Shown: positions 1 through 7,391, counted from the stretch's first letter. The stretch is 33,949 bases of DNA from Clostridium sp. OF09-36 (GCF_003481985.1 NZ_QUMD01000034.1:1-33949), one strand, 5' to 3'. The notes: generated by a model from the sequence alone, not told the origin. Program-made: numbers and translations.

Positions 1-112
1 AAACGAAAATGTATTCGGTAACCAGTTTTGCCTTATTTTGTGCGGAAACTGAGTGATAGCATAACTTACTATATAATAAGTAGATTCACAGGTTCAAGAC
101 ACGGCAAACTGT

Positions 113-262
113 GAGACGGTAGTTCTTTTGTCCCACAAAAAAGCCGACAGTTAAATCCACATTGATGTGGAGTTTGGAGAGGGCGAGGGCAAGATTCCGG
201 TAGATAGTATTGCTAAAAGAGCCGAAGCGTACACGCCCAAAGAAAAAGTGACCTACAAAATT
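113..262 (+). pseudogene. rlmD: 3' fragment of 23S rRNA uracil methyltransferase (RlmD/RumA)
   Basis: The frame reads ETVVLLSHKKADS, a TAA stop (152-154), then IHIDVEFGEGEG and KIPVDSIAKRAEAY, ending near KVTYK. I recognise this as the C-terminal end of Firmicutes RlmD/RumA, the SAM-dependent 23S rRNA m5U methyltransferase, including its extension after the catalytic domain. Homology starts abruptly at the ETVVLL segment and stops near 262, before the usual tail. The part upstream of 113 does not continue the protein. The 3' end of rumA/rlmD is a known integration site for integrative elements, so this may be the displaced 3' end left beside an integrated or lost element. Identification is from memory of the family. 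Confidence 0.55.
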
Positions 263-308
263 ATATTTATGTTAGGCTTTGCTGGCAGTAGTCTACCAGA
301 ATTTTTCA

Positions 309-1199
309 TTACAGTGTTTTGCTAAACGAATCAGATGGAGCTATACCCTGGATTTTCCTGTATTCTCTGGGCGACATTTTGACTATAGCCTGAAAAGCGC
401 TTGAAAACTTTCCCTGGGTTTGGTAGCCTACCTGGGAAGCAATATCCGCGATAGTGGCATTTGTTTCCCGTAATAATTTCATAGCCTGACGCATCCGAAA
501 TTCCTTCATATAGGTGGCGATAGGCTGGCCGTAGACTGCCTTGAATATCTCCTTTAGAGTAGAGGTATTTATCAAATACTGTTTAGAAAGTTCTTCAATC
601 GTAAATCGTTGATCCAAGTGCTCTGTCAATTGTTGATGAATTTCTTTTATCAATTCGGTTTGCTGGGAGAAGTATTGAGTCAGTTCTTTATGCTCCGATT
701 TCATGTTGCTCAAATAAATCAAAATTTCCAGAACCTTCAATTTCAAGAGGGAAATTCGAACGGACACAGGAGCAGAAAAGAGTGGGGCAAAAATATGCTC
801 TAAATCGGAACAGGACGGGATCGCGGATGGCTTTCCGGAGCAAAATCGATCCCGTAACTGGTCTGCCTCTACACCGGCATTCTTTAAAACTTCCGGGCAA
901 ATGGAAGAGAGCTGTTTCAGATCCACGGAAATGGAAATCCCCTCTGAATATCCTAGGGGAAACATCATGGCGGAATCCGCGCAGCAGGCCATACTGTGCG
1001 CAGTCACATCACCTGCACCTAAATAGACGGCAGTACCGCCTTGCATATTCCAACCCACGCGACCACTGCGGCAATAGTAAATTTCCAAAACAGAATCCGA
1101 AGCATCGTGCCGAAACTTGACCTCTGAAGCAAGAAAAACATTGAAGGATACCTCTATTCCAGGAAAAGTTTCATATGCCTCCACACATACGGCTGCCAT
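309..1199 (-). CDS. AraC family transcriptional regulator
   Basis: The 296-residue protein has an N-terminal cupin-like sensor region (residues about 1-150) and a C-terminal AraC/XylS double helix-turn-helix (about residues 195-285). The C-terminal part contains FTIEELSKQYLINTSTLKEIFK and the second-helix signature DIASQVGYQTQGKFSSAFQ followed by SPREYR. The ligand is unknown. The protein is close to full length, but its start is doubtful: the ATG at 1199 lies inside the stump of an ArsR gene in another frame and has no clear ribosome binding site of its own. This suggests that a deletion fused the promoter and leader of arsR to this gene. Expression may therefore come from the arsR signals at 1314 and above. 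Confidence 0.85.
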   Translation of the reverse strand: MAAVCVEAYETFPGIEVSFNVFLASEVKFRHDASDSVLEIYYCRSGRVGWNMQGGTAVYLGAGDVTAHSMACCADSAMMFPLGYSEGISISVDLKQLSSICPEVLKNAGVEADQLRDRFCSGKPSAIPSCSDLEHIFAPLFSAPVSVRISLLKLKVLEILIYLSNMKSEHKELTQYFSQQTELIKEIHQQLTEHLDQRFTIEELSKQYLINTSTLKEIFKAVYGQPIATYMKEFRMRQAMKLLRETNATIADIASQVGYQTQGKFSSAFQAIVKMSPREYRKIQGIAPSDSFSKTL

Positions 1200-1314
1200 C
1201 CCCCAGCTGCTTGAAAATATCAGCTACAGTTTGAAAGTTTTCTACGCTGGGCATATGTTCCAGTTCCTGCTCGATAGTTTGTCCGTGGTCGTGGGGTAAG
1301 TGGTTCTGAACCAT
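1186..1314 (-). pseudogene. Truncated ArsR/SmtB-type metal regulator, N-terminal 43 residues
   Basis: From the ATG at 1314, with a strong AGGAGG site just upstream (1321-1329), the frame reads MVQNHLPHDHGQTIEQELE and then MPSVENFQTVADIFKQLGDGSRM. This is the N-terminus of the ArsR family metal-sensing repressors common in Clostridia beside cadA-type ATPases. The winged helix that should follow is missing: after about 1186 the sequence becomes the AraC gene in a different frame and ArsR ends after a few foreign codons. The fragment cannot bind DNA as a normal ArsR. It is plausibly the lost regulator of the HMA/cadA unit at 7392-9703, whose operator is intact. Confidence 0.75.
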
Positions 1315-1367
1315 TTAGCACTCCTCCTTGAAGTCTATCTTACCATAGGTCGGAGGGAAAAGAAACT

Positions 1368-1544
1368 TTACTTCTGAGATGTTTCTGATTTTTTCCCGGG
1401 GCAGCCACCGCAGTTGATGAAGCCCACTAACTGAATGTCATCCTCTCCCATAAAAGCGCCTTTTCTCTCTCGGATTGTCCGAAAATCCCGGCTTCCGGGG
1501 CAGTAATCCTCTGTCTGCATACAACGAATAATGCCAAGTTTCAT
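1368..1544 (-). pseudogene. Truncated CGGC domain-containing protein
   Basis: A 58-codon reading frame starts at 1544 behind a good AAGGAGG site (1551-1558). It begins MKLGIIRCMQTEDYCPGSRDF and contains INCGGCPGKK near the end, which are the hallmarks of the CGGC domain family, small proteins with a cysteine cluster probably binding metal. The family is usually about twice as long. Here the sequence leaves the family after GGCPGKK and stops at SETSQK, so the C-terminal half is missing. It lies just upstream of the truncated arsR on the same strand, so the two stumps may once have formed one metal-response cluster. Confidence 0.65.
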
Positions 1545-1565
1545 ATTGATTTCCTCCTTAATTTA

Positions 1566-1593
1566 GGGCCGGCCATTTAGATTGGGCCGGTCC
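1566..1593. other. GC-rich hairpin between gene remnants
   Basis: GGGCCGGCC (1566-1574) can pair with GGCCGGTCC (1585-1593), nine pairs including one G-T wobble. It lies between the CsoR-type stump and the CGGC start on the minus strand. There is no clean T run, so a terminator role is possible but not shown. Confidence 0.35.
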
Positions 1594-1604
1594 ATTGTCT
1601 ATTA

Positions 1605-1679
1605 TTATGTAACCAGCTTTTTCAACAGCTGGTTGGAAATGTCCTCGCAGTAGCGATTATCTTCAATCATTCGCAAAAT
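1605..1679 (-). pseudogene. Remnant of CsoR/FrmR-type (DUF156) metal regulator
   Basis: A 24-codon stretch reads ILRMIEDNRYCEDISNQLL followed by KKLVT and a stop. The piece RMIEDNRYCEDISNQL is the conserved core of CsoR/FrmR/RcnR regulators, including the metal- or formaldehyde-sensing cysteine. The N-terminal helix and most of the rest are absent, and the last five residues look like a join to the far C-terminus. No start codon or ribosome binding site serves it. It is one of several metal or redox regulator stumps between 1186 and 1680. Confidence 0.55.
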
Positions 1680-1788
1680 ACGGGGTATAGGTCTCGCCGG
1701 TTTTCAGTATAGTCCCGCAAGGAGGTTCTGTATTTCCCGTTTAGAAGAATTTTTCTCCCAAATGGAAGCGTTTCTGAAAGTCGATCCG

Positions 1789-2232
1789 TCATAAACGCTG
1801 CAAGGGCATCCCTTCCAACTTCATGTGATATTGTTCCAGCACATCTTTCAGCGTGATTTCTTGCATTCTTTGTTCCGCTGTTTTTTGAATGTCCAAGTAA
1901 AAATCCCGCAGCACCAGTTGGATATTTACACCCACGCCACAGGCTGGATTGGTATGGATGTCCTGGTGGAGCAGGGGCTTGTTGCCCTCCACTGCCCGAT
2001 AGGCATCCAGCAGAGTGATTTTCTCCGGCTCACGAGCCAGGGCAGGCCGGGGATGTCCCTTCACGCTGACCAGCAGCCCTCCTTTCCGCAAGGCGGACAT
2101 GAGCTGGCGCACATAGGCGGGATTGGTTTGAACGCTCTCTGCCAGCTTGTTGCTGGTCAGGTCGCAGTCTGGGTACAGAGCGATAAAAGCCAGAATATGA
2201 ACAGCATCGCTAAGGCGGGTGGGATATTTCAT
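1789..2232 (-). CDS. Rrf2 family transcriptional regulator
   Basis: The 147-residue protein has an N-terminal winged helix (about residues 1-80, with TSNKLAESVQTNPAYVRQLMSALRKGGL) and a C-terminal dimerisation helix (QKTAEQRMQEITLKDVL), typical of Rrf2 proteins. The three-cysteine Fe-S motif of IscR/NsrR is missing; only single cysteines in PDCDL and NPACGVG are seen, so it may sense by thiol or another ligand. The start at 2232 is chosen because a GGAG site sits 9-12 bases upstream. It is divergent from the sirtuin operon and shares the intergenic control region 2257-2335, so it probably controls itself and that operon. Confidence 0.88.
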   Translation of the reverse strand: MKYPTRLSDAVHILAFIALYPDCDLTSNKLAESVQTNPAYVRQLMSALRKGGLLVSVKGHPRPALAREPEKITLLDAYRAVEGNKPLLHQDIHTNPACGVGVNIQLVLRDFYLDIQKTAEQRMQEITLKDVLEQYHMKLEGMPLQRL

Positions 2233-2256
2233 GGACTGATCTCCTTTTTTTCTTGA

Positions 2257-2335
2257 TGTTATTTTTATTATAACAGCATATTGACAGCAGCGCAAGAGGA
2301 TGCTAAAATGATTTGAAGTAAGAATAAAAATAACA
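2257..2335. promoter_or_regulatory. Divergent rrf2/sirtuin promoters with mirrored 13-base sites
   Basis: On the plus strand, TTGACA (2281-2286), a 17-base spacer and TAAAAT (2304-2309) form a near-consensus promoter for the sirtuin operon. On the minus strand, TTGCGC (2295-2290), 17 bases and TATAAT (2272-2267) form the rrf2 promoter. The 13-base sequence at 2257-2269 recurs as an exact inverted copy at 2323-2335 (AATAAAAATAACA). Each copy falls at or just after the start of one transcript, as expected for two operators bound by the Rrf2 protein. Promoters and repeat are seen; the protein that binds is inferred. Confidence 0.7.
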
Positions 2336-2358
2336 CCAACCTGAAAGGAATGGCGACA

Positions 2359-3350
2359 ATGAACTTCTATGATGATTTGGTCATGCAGACCCAGATGAAT
2401 TATTCCAGGCACTATCCTATCTATGCTTCCGGCAGTACGCCTTATCAGTTGACTGACAAAAAGCCGCTGCCGTATAGCGAACAGATCCATCGGTTGGTAC
2501 AGGAGGTAAAGGAAGCTGACTGTGTGGTAGTGGGCGGAGCTCCGGCCTGTCCGCTGCCGGTGGCGGAGACTTTTACTACGAGGACAACGACTCCTACCGG
2601 AAATACTTCCGGCCTTTTGCCGAGAAGTACCACTTCAAAGGTGCTTTTGCAGGGATGATGCACCCCTGGAAGACAAGGGAAGAGTATTGGGGGTATCTCG
2701 CCACCTTCCTTCACACCACCCAGACCGCACCTGTGCGTCATTCCTATCTGGATCTAGACGCTTTGTTGAAAGGCAAGGACTTCTTCATCCTCACCACCAA
2801 TCAGGATACCCAGTTTGTCAAACTCTACCCGGAGGAGAAGGTGGCGGAGATCCAGGGAGATCACCGATTCTTCCAGTGTGCCGCCTGCTGTACCGATGAC
2901 ACCTGGGATGCGGTAAAGCCAGTGGCTGATATGGTGGCTGATATGGTGGCCGCTATGGGGGATGGCACGAAGATTCCCACGGATCTCATTCCCCGGTGCC
3001 CTCACTGCGGCGGCGAGGCATTCCCCTGGGTGCGAGGATATGGGAATTTCCTGCAAGGAAAGAAATATGAAGAACAGTACGAAAAAATTTCTCGCTATGT
3101 ACTGGAACACAAAGACAGCAAAATTCTGTTCCTGGAGTTGGGCGTTGGCCGAATGACTCCCATGTTTATCCAGGAGCCTTTCTGGAACCTGACCCTCAGC
3201 TTTCCCCATGCTCGATATATTGCTGTCAACGACAAATATGACTTCCTGCCCAAGCAGTTGGAGGATAAGGGCATGACCATTGTGGCCGACATTGCTCAAG
3301 TGCTACGGGATGCACGGAACACTATGGAAAGCGGAGATAACGATCAATGA
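2359..3350 (+). CDS. Class-M-like sirtuin A (frameshifted)
   Basis: First of three tandem Sir2-family NAD-dependent enzymes. The start at 2359 has AAAGGA about ten bases upstream. The frame breaks near 2541: restoring one base there gives GASGLSAAGGGDFYYED and a continuous protein of about 330 residues. Seen in order: NAD-binding GASGLS, TTNQD, EIQGDH, paired Cys motifs (CAACC and CPHCGG) for zinc, and the second Rossmann strand LELGVG. As in class M sirtuins such as SirTM, which work as protein ADP-ribosyltransferases, the canonical catalytic His is replaced by Gln (EIQG). No GcvH-like, lipoate ligase or macrodomain partner is present here. Its stop overlaps the next start (ATGA). Confidence 0.82.
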
Positions 3351-4227
3351 GGGTTGGAAACCAAGCGGCGCTTCAGGAACTTGCCGAGCGTATTGCTCAA
3401 GCAGATGCCGTTGTGATCGGAGGCGGCTCCGGCCTGTCAAGCGCAGCTGGATACGACCACTACCATTGGTCCCCGGCACTTTCGGAGGCATTGGCTCCCT
3501 TTCGCGAACAGTATGGCTTCACCTCTCCACTGGCTGGATTCTACCATTGCTTTTCCAGCTATGGGGAGCAGTGGGGATATTACAGCCAATATATGCGCTT
3601 CATGTGGGAAGCCCCTACGGGGCAGCCCTATCTGGATCTGCAAACGCTTGTTGCAGATAAACCGATCTTTGTGCTGACCACTAATGTCGATCAGCAGTTT
3701 TTTCGGGTATTTCCCCAGGAACAAATCTGCGCCTTTCAGGGAGACTTTAGCTACTGCCAGTGCAGCCAGCCTGTCGGGATGATATTTGGGAAAACCGCGA
3801 ACTGGTAAAGAAACTGACCGGTCGCTTGGTGGGTGTTCGCCTGCCGGAGGAAGCTGTTCCCCGTTGCCCGGATTGCGGGCGGGTGCGGGTGCCTTGGGTA
3901 CGAGATGATACCTTTCTGGAGGGAACCTTCTGGCAGGATAACCTGCACCGCTACCATAGATTCCTGCGACGCTGGATAATGGATCAGTCCGACAAAAAAG
4001 TCCTGCTGTTGGAACTTGGCGTGGGTGAGATGACGCCCAGTATCATCAAACTGCCCTTCTGGGAACTTACTGCCAAAAACGAAAACGTCTTTTATGCATG
4101 TCTTAATCGAGAGGCATCTCATAGGCCAGAGCATCTGCGGGGACGCAGCCTGTATCTGCAAGGAGATTTGGCGGAAACTCTAGCTGCCCTCCGGCAGGAG
4201 CGCTCCAGCGCAGCAACCATAAAATAG
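3347..4227 (+). CDS. Class-M-like sirtuin B (frameshifted)
   Basis: Second sirtuin, starting at the ATG that overlaps the stop of sirtuin A. It shows GGGSGLSSAAGYDHY for NAD binding, TTNVDQQF, AFQGDF with Gln at the usual catalytic His position, cysteine pairs (CQC with a Cys in QPC, and CPDC), and LELGVGEMTPSII. The frame breaks near 3768-3771, where CC should read CCC; restoring one base joins CQCSQP to CRDDIWENRELVKK. The corrected length is about 293 residues. The substrate is unknown. Overlap with A and the 16-base gap to C indicate a single transcript. Confidence 0.82.
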
Positions 4228-4243
4228 AAAGGGGCGAACGAAT

Positions 4244-5080
4244 ATGATAGATTGGAACCCTATTGCGAAAAAATTCAGAGAAGCGGACGCTATCTTGATC
4301 GGGGCCAGTAACGGACTGTCCATCACCGAAGGACTGCATTTGTTTGCGGACAATGCGGCCTTTGAAAGACTGTTTGGGGATTTTAAACGGAAATACGGCT
4401 TTGGGTGTATTTTGCAGGGCATGATGGCTGGATGGCCCAGCGAGGAGGAAAAATGGGCCTTCTGGGCCCGGCTCATCCATCATTACTGCGGGCAGTACCA
4501 GCCTACGCCGGTGATGAACGATTTGAAGGCCATTGTGGGAGAGAAAGATTACTTTGTCGTCACATCAAACGGAGAAGGTCACTTTGAACTGTGTGGCTTC
4601 GATCCGACGAAAATCTATGAGATTGAGGGCAACTGGTTTACTATGCAGTGTGCCCGCCCCTGCCACGACACCATCTATCCTAGTCTGGAGGTGGCAGAAA
4701 AATTATCGGCTGCCGAACAGAGCGGCCATGTGCCTACAGAATTGATGCCGCACTGTCCCAAGTGCGGCGGTCCCATGGACATCCACATGGGTGCGGGTCA
4801 GAGAATGATTCCGGATACCGCTGCCCAGGTACGGTTCCAAAACTTTCTGAAAACCTACCACGGGAAGAAACTGGTGGTTTTGGAGCTGGGCATTGGCTGG
4901 CGCAATCAGCTGATCAAGGCCCCGATGATGCGCCTGGTGGCCAGCGAGCCAAACGCCACTTATGTGACCATCAATCTTGGTGAGATCTACATTGCGGACA
5001 ATATCAAAGAGAAGTCCTTCGGACTGGACGGGCGACTGGATGAGCTGCTGCCTGCTCTCCGGGAGGCGTGCGAGGCATGA
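4244..5080 (+). CDS. Class-M-like sirtuin C (intact, Glu in place of Gln)
   Basis: This 278-residue copy is intact, preceded by GAAAGGGG. It keeps the fold landmarks: GASNGLS near residue 20, TSNGEGHF near 107, cysteine pairs CARPC and CPKCGG for zinc (about 136 and 171), and LELGIG near 213. Copies A and B read IQGD/FQGD, but this one reads EIEGNW, with Glu at about residue 128 in the catalytic position. The Asp of TTN-x-D is also Glu here. The changes suggest altered catalysis or a binding or regulatory role, perhaps with the other two copies; this is inference. The TGA stop overlaps the next ATG. Confidence 0.88.
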   Translation: MIDWNPIAKKFREADAILIGASNGLSITEGLHLFADNAAFERLFGDFKRKYGFGCILQGMMAGWPSEEEKWAFWARLIHHYCGQYQPTPVMNDLKAIVGEKDYFVVTSNGEGHFELCGFDPTKIYEIEGNWFTMQCARPCHDTIYPSLEVAEKLSAAEQSGHVPTELMPHCPKCGGPMDIHMGAGQRMIPDTAAQVRFQNFLKTYHGKKLVVLELGIGWRNQLIKAPMMRLVASEPNATYVTINLGEIYIADNIKEKSFGLDGRLDELLPALREACEA

Positions 5081-5613
5081 CGATTCCGAAACAAGTTCAA
5101 AATGACTATAAGAGATGGTATCATTTTCTCGAACAAGAAGTACAGTTTTCGCTGTCTGATAGCGAGAAACACACTAAAGAACACTGTGCCAGGGTATTGC
5201 TGTTCGCTTTGCTGATCGCAGACAAGATGGATTTATCCCAGAAAGAGCGGGAGACACTGTGTGCCGCCGCGGTTTTCCATGACTCCCGCCGCCAGAATGA
5301 CTGGTTGGATGTGGACCATGGCCAGCGAGCAGCAGATTACTACAGGGACTATTGTCAGACAAATTCGCTGTCCTTTGATAACCGAGTTTATCTGGTCATG
5401 GCATTTCACGACAGGGATGACGTCTTGGGCGAGGCAGCATTGACGGAACAGAAGAGCGGCATTCTTCTGTATCACATCTTCAAGGATGCTGATGCGCTGG
5501 ATCGCTTCCGCTTGGGACCGAATGGGCTGGACATCCGCTATCTTCGTACAGCCGAGGGAAAATCCCTCTACCGTTACGCGGAACAATTTGAAAGAGGGGA
5601 TGCTAATGCATAA
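5077..5613 (+). CDS. HD domain-containing protein
   Basis: The 178-residue protein starts at the ATG overlapping the sirtuin C stop, with GGGAGG upstream; an in-frame GTG at 5068 is less likely. It has the HD-superfamily metal ligands: His in KEHCARVLLFA, the HD doublet in AAVFHDSRRQND, and the late Asp in FKDADALDRFRLG. HD proteins hydrolyse phosphate esters of nucleotides or related compounds. The substrate cannot be read from the sequence. Translational coupling to the sirtuins suggests a role in the same process, possibly handling a nucleotide product such as an ADP-ribose derivative, which is speculation. Confidence 0.85.
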   Translation: MTIPKQVQNDYKRWYHFLEQEVQFSLSDSEKHTKEHCARVLLFALLIADKMDLSQKERETLCAAAVFHDSRRQNDWLDVDHGQRAADYYRDYCQTNSLSFDNRVYLVMAFHDRDDVLGEAALTEQKSGILLYHIFKDADALDRFRLGPNGLDIRYLRTAEGKSLYRYAEQFERGDANA

Positions 5614-5914
5614 GAAGGTTAAAATCACCGTGTTGCGCACGGAATACTATCAGGAACTGGCAGAACCGTATGCAATTCCTAATTTGGGGATGTGTCCTTT
5701 TCATCAGAAAGGTCAAGTATTATACAGCGATGGCATCAATCCGCCGGATGGGATGTGTGGCGTTGCCTGGCAGGTGATTGCTCCCATGGCGCGTCAGTTA
5801 TCCTTGGGGGAATTGGTTCAGCCATCTGGTACTTGGCTGAATGATGATACGATTGGTGTGTTCGCTTGTCCAGACGGAATTCGGCCAGTCATTTTTCTCT
5901 TAGAGGCAGAGTAA
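5606..5914 (+). CDS. TIGR04076 family protein
   Basis: The 102-residue protein starts at 5606 after AAAGAGGGGA and overlaps the stop of the HD gene by eight bases. It begins MHKKVKITVLRTEYYQELAE and contains CPFHQKGQVLYSDG and PPDGMCGVAWQVIAPM, then CPDGIRPVIFLL. These match what I recall of TIGR04076, a small family of unknown function with conserved cysteines. No signal peptide or membrane segment is seen. An alternative start at 5600 is possible. It is part of the sirtuin-HD transcript. Confidence 0.75.
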   Translation: MHKKVKITVLRTEYYQELAEPYAIPNLGMCPFHQKGQVLYSDGINPPDGMCGVAWQVIAPMARQLSLGELVQPSGTWLNDDTIGVFACPDGIRPVIFLLEAE

Positions 5915-5958
5915 AGGATACAATTTTGATATTTAAAATTCAAACAGGAGGGTAAATT

Positions 5959-6755
5959 ATGCAAATTCGACAGATACGAAATGCAACCATTAAAATTCAC
6001 TATGGGGGAAAGATTTTTTTAGTCGATCCGTGGCTCGCCCCCAAGGACGGTTTTGGTTGCTTTGCAAGACTTCCCGAATCCATTCCCTTTAAAACGCCGG
6101 ATTCTCAGAAAACATTCATTTCCATGCCCATCTGTCCGCTTCCCACAACGGTTGATGAAATTCTTGCAGATGTGGACTATTATATTGTTACTCATATCCA
6201 TCCGGATCATATTGATATGGAGATGGACGGAACAGTTGGGAATATGTTAAACAAGGAAACACCCGTGCTGGTACAGAACGACGAAGATGCGCAGGTTTTT
6301 GTTCGGTCGGGATTTAAAGATGTAAGAATCTTGCCGCAGTCTGGTCTTTCGATTGGAGAAATAACCGTGACAAATGTACCGGCACGACATGGCGTGACGA
6401 TTCCCTGTGGTTCTGCCATGGGGTTTATGATGGAAGGAGAGGAAAAAACACTTTATCTTGCCGGTGATACCGTTTGGTATGAACAGGTAGAGGAAAACTT
6501 GAGACGGTTTCAGCCTGATGTTATCATACTAAATGCTTGTGCTGCGGAGCTGTTGATTTTGGCAGACTGATTATGGATGCTGAAGATGTGGCACAAGTAA
6601 TCGCACACGCTCCAGAAGCCGATATTATTATCAGTCATATGGATAATGTGGCACATGCTTCTCTTTCTCGCACTTCTTTAAGTGAGCAGTTGGAATTACA
6701 GAATCTTCTCTCTCGAGTGAAGATCCCTGCCGACGGTGAAACTTTGTCGTTTTAA
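5959..6755 (+). CDS. MBL-fold metal-dependent hydrolase (frameshifted)
   Basis: A metallo-beta-lactamase-fold protein of the COG2220/UlaG-like type. Seen: THIHPDHID (the HxHxDH metal motif, about residue 80), a histidine in ARHG, GDTVWYE with the bridging Asp, and SHMD with the late His. The ribosome binding site is AGGAGGG at 5946-5952. The frame breaks near 6546; adding one G to GCGGA joins NACA to GAVDFGRLIMDAED, giving about 265 residues. Members hydrolyse lactones, phosphodiesters or similar substrates; the substrate here is unknown. It lies 44 bases behind the TIGR04076 gene on the same strand. Confidence 0.83.
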
Positions 6756-6862
6756 AACACAGTTTGCATCCTTGCTTGTCAAGTGATAAAATATTTTCCG
6801 TAAAATAATGTAAAGCAAACGCCATTGACAATGAAACTCCAGCTGTCAATGAAAAAAACAAT

Positions 6863-6899
6863 AGCCGGGAAGTGGGCTCAGTGCCAATGCTTCCCGGCT
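6863..6899 (-). terminator. Intrinsic terminator for the HxlR remnant
   Basis: A perfect 10-base stem (AGCCGGGAAG at 6863-6872 with its complement at 6890-6899). On the minus strand it is followed by TTGTTTTTTTC, so it best fits termination of the minus-strand HxlR remnant. The plus side has only a weak T tract. Confidence 0.75.
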
Positions 6900-6933
6900 T
6901 TCCTATTCTAAAAAGGCGTCATTATATTTGGAG

Positions 6934-7115
6934 TTACGGTATATATTTCATGCCCCACTGAGAGATAGCATAAAAAAACAGGCAGCAGATCCCGTCCTTT
7001 CTCGGTGAGGGAGTATTCCACCCGTATGGGCATTTCATTATATTGGATGCGCTGGATCAATTCATCCGCTTCCAGCTCCTTTAGGGCGTTGGTCAGAGCT
7101 GTGTTGGTGATGGGC
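6934..7115 (-). pseudogene. HxlR family regulator, C-terminal fragment
   Basis: The minus strand encodes ITNTALTNALKELEADELIQ, EMPIRVEYSLTEKGRDLLPVF and, after removal of one T from a seven-T run (6972-6978), YAISQWGMKYIP and a stop at 6934. This is the second half of an HxlR winged-helix regulator: recognition helix, wing and C-terminal helix. The N-terminal part is missing because the sequence changes at about 7116 to an unrelated plus-strand gene piece. HxlR proteins sense reactive electrophiles or redox signals. Without the first helices this one is not expected to work. Confidence 0.65.
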
Positions 7116-7117
7116 TT

Positions 7118-7231
7118 GCCGCATTGGCACTGTATTGCATCTGGTCGCTACGGCGTATTATAAAGCGACGCAAAGAAAATCGCGGAAAGTGTTCCGGTTG
7201 CCCTTATCAAGGCACTGGAATGTGCCGATAA
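7118..7231 (+). pseudogene. FeoB-associated Cys-rich membrane protein, C-terminal fragment
   Basis: The plus frame reads AALALYCIWSLRRIIKRRKE, then NRGKCSGCPYQGTGMC and a stop at 7231. A short hydrophobic helix, basic stretch and CSGC cluster are the layout of FeoB-associated cysteine-rich membrane proteins, which accompany ferrous iron transporters. The start and first part of the helix are absent; the fragment begins where the HxlR remnant ends. No feoA or feoB is in the window. Confidence 0.55.
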
Positions 7232-7293
7232 AGGCTATTTTTTCCCAAGCAGCAGGACCTTTTACCCAAATGGCAGGATGTGCTTCCAAAGCG

Positions 7294-7322
7294 TTGACGA
7301 AGCCAGTTCAACTAAGTATGAT
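7294..7322 (+). promoter_or_regulatory. Sigma-70 promoter of the HMA/cadA unit
   Basis: TTGACG (7294-7299), a 17-base spacer and TATGAT (7317-7322). The palindromic operator begins seven bases further on, at the expected transcription start. Confidence 0.75.
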
Positions 7323-7328
7323 GAAGAT

Positions 7329-7352
7329 ACAATTAAACAACGATTTAATTGT
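7329..7352. promoter_or_regulatory. Palindromic operator, probably ArsR/SmtB type
   Basis: A perfect inverted repeat of ACAATTAAA (7329-7337) and TTTAATTGT (7344-7352) with a six-base centre lies over the transcription start of the metal-ATPase unit. Size, AT-richness and position fit an ArsR/SmtB repressor operator. The likely regulator is reduced to a stump at 1186-1314. Confidence 0.7.
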
Positions 7353-7391
7353 TCTGACAACAGGAGAAAATTAAGAGAGGAGTTTTCCAAA

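Noticed and set aside
1..112. Recombinase or relaxase remnant at the left edge
   Set aside because: AT-rich, no frame longer than a few codons matches such families; only an indirect argument links it to a mobile element.
7135..7374. A 79-codon plus-strand frame over the FeoB-associated fragment
   Set aside because: It is in the wrong frame for the conserved CSGC segment and runs through the cadA promoter and operator.
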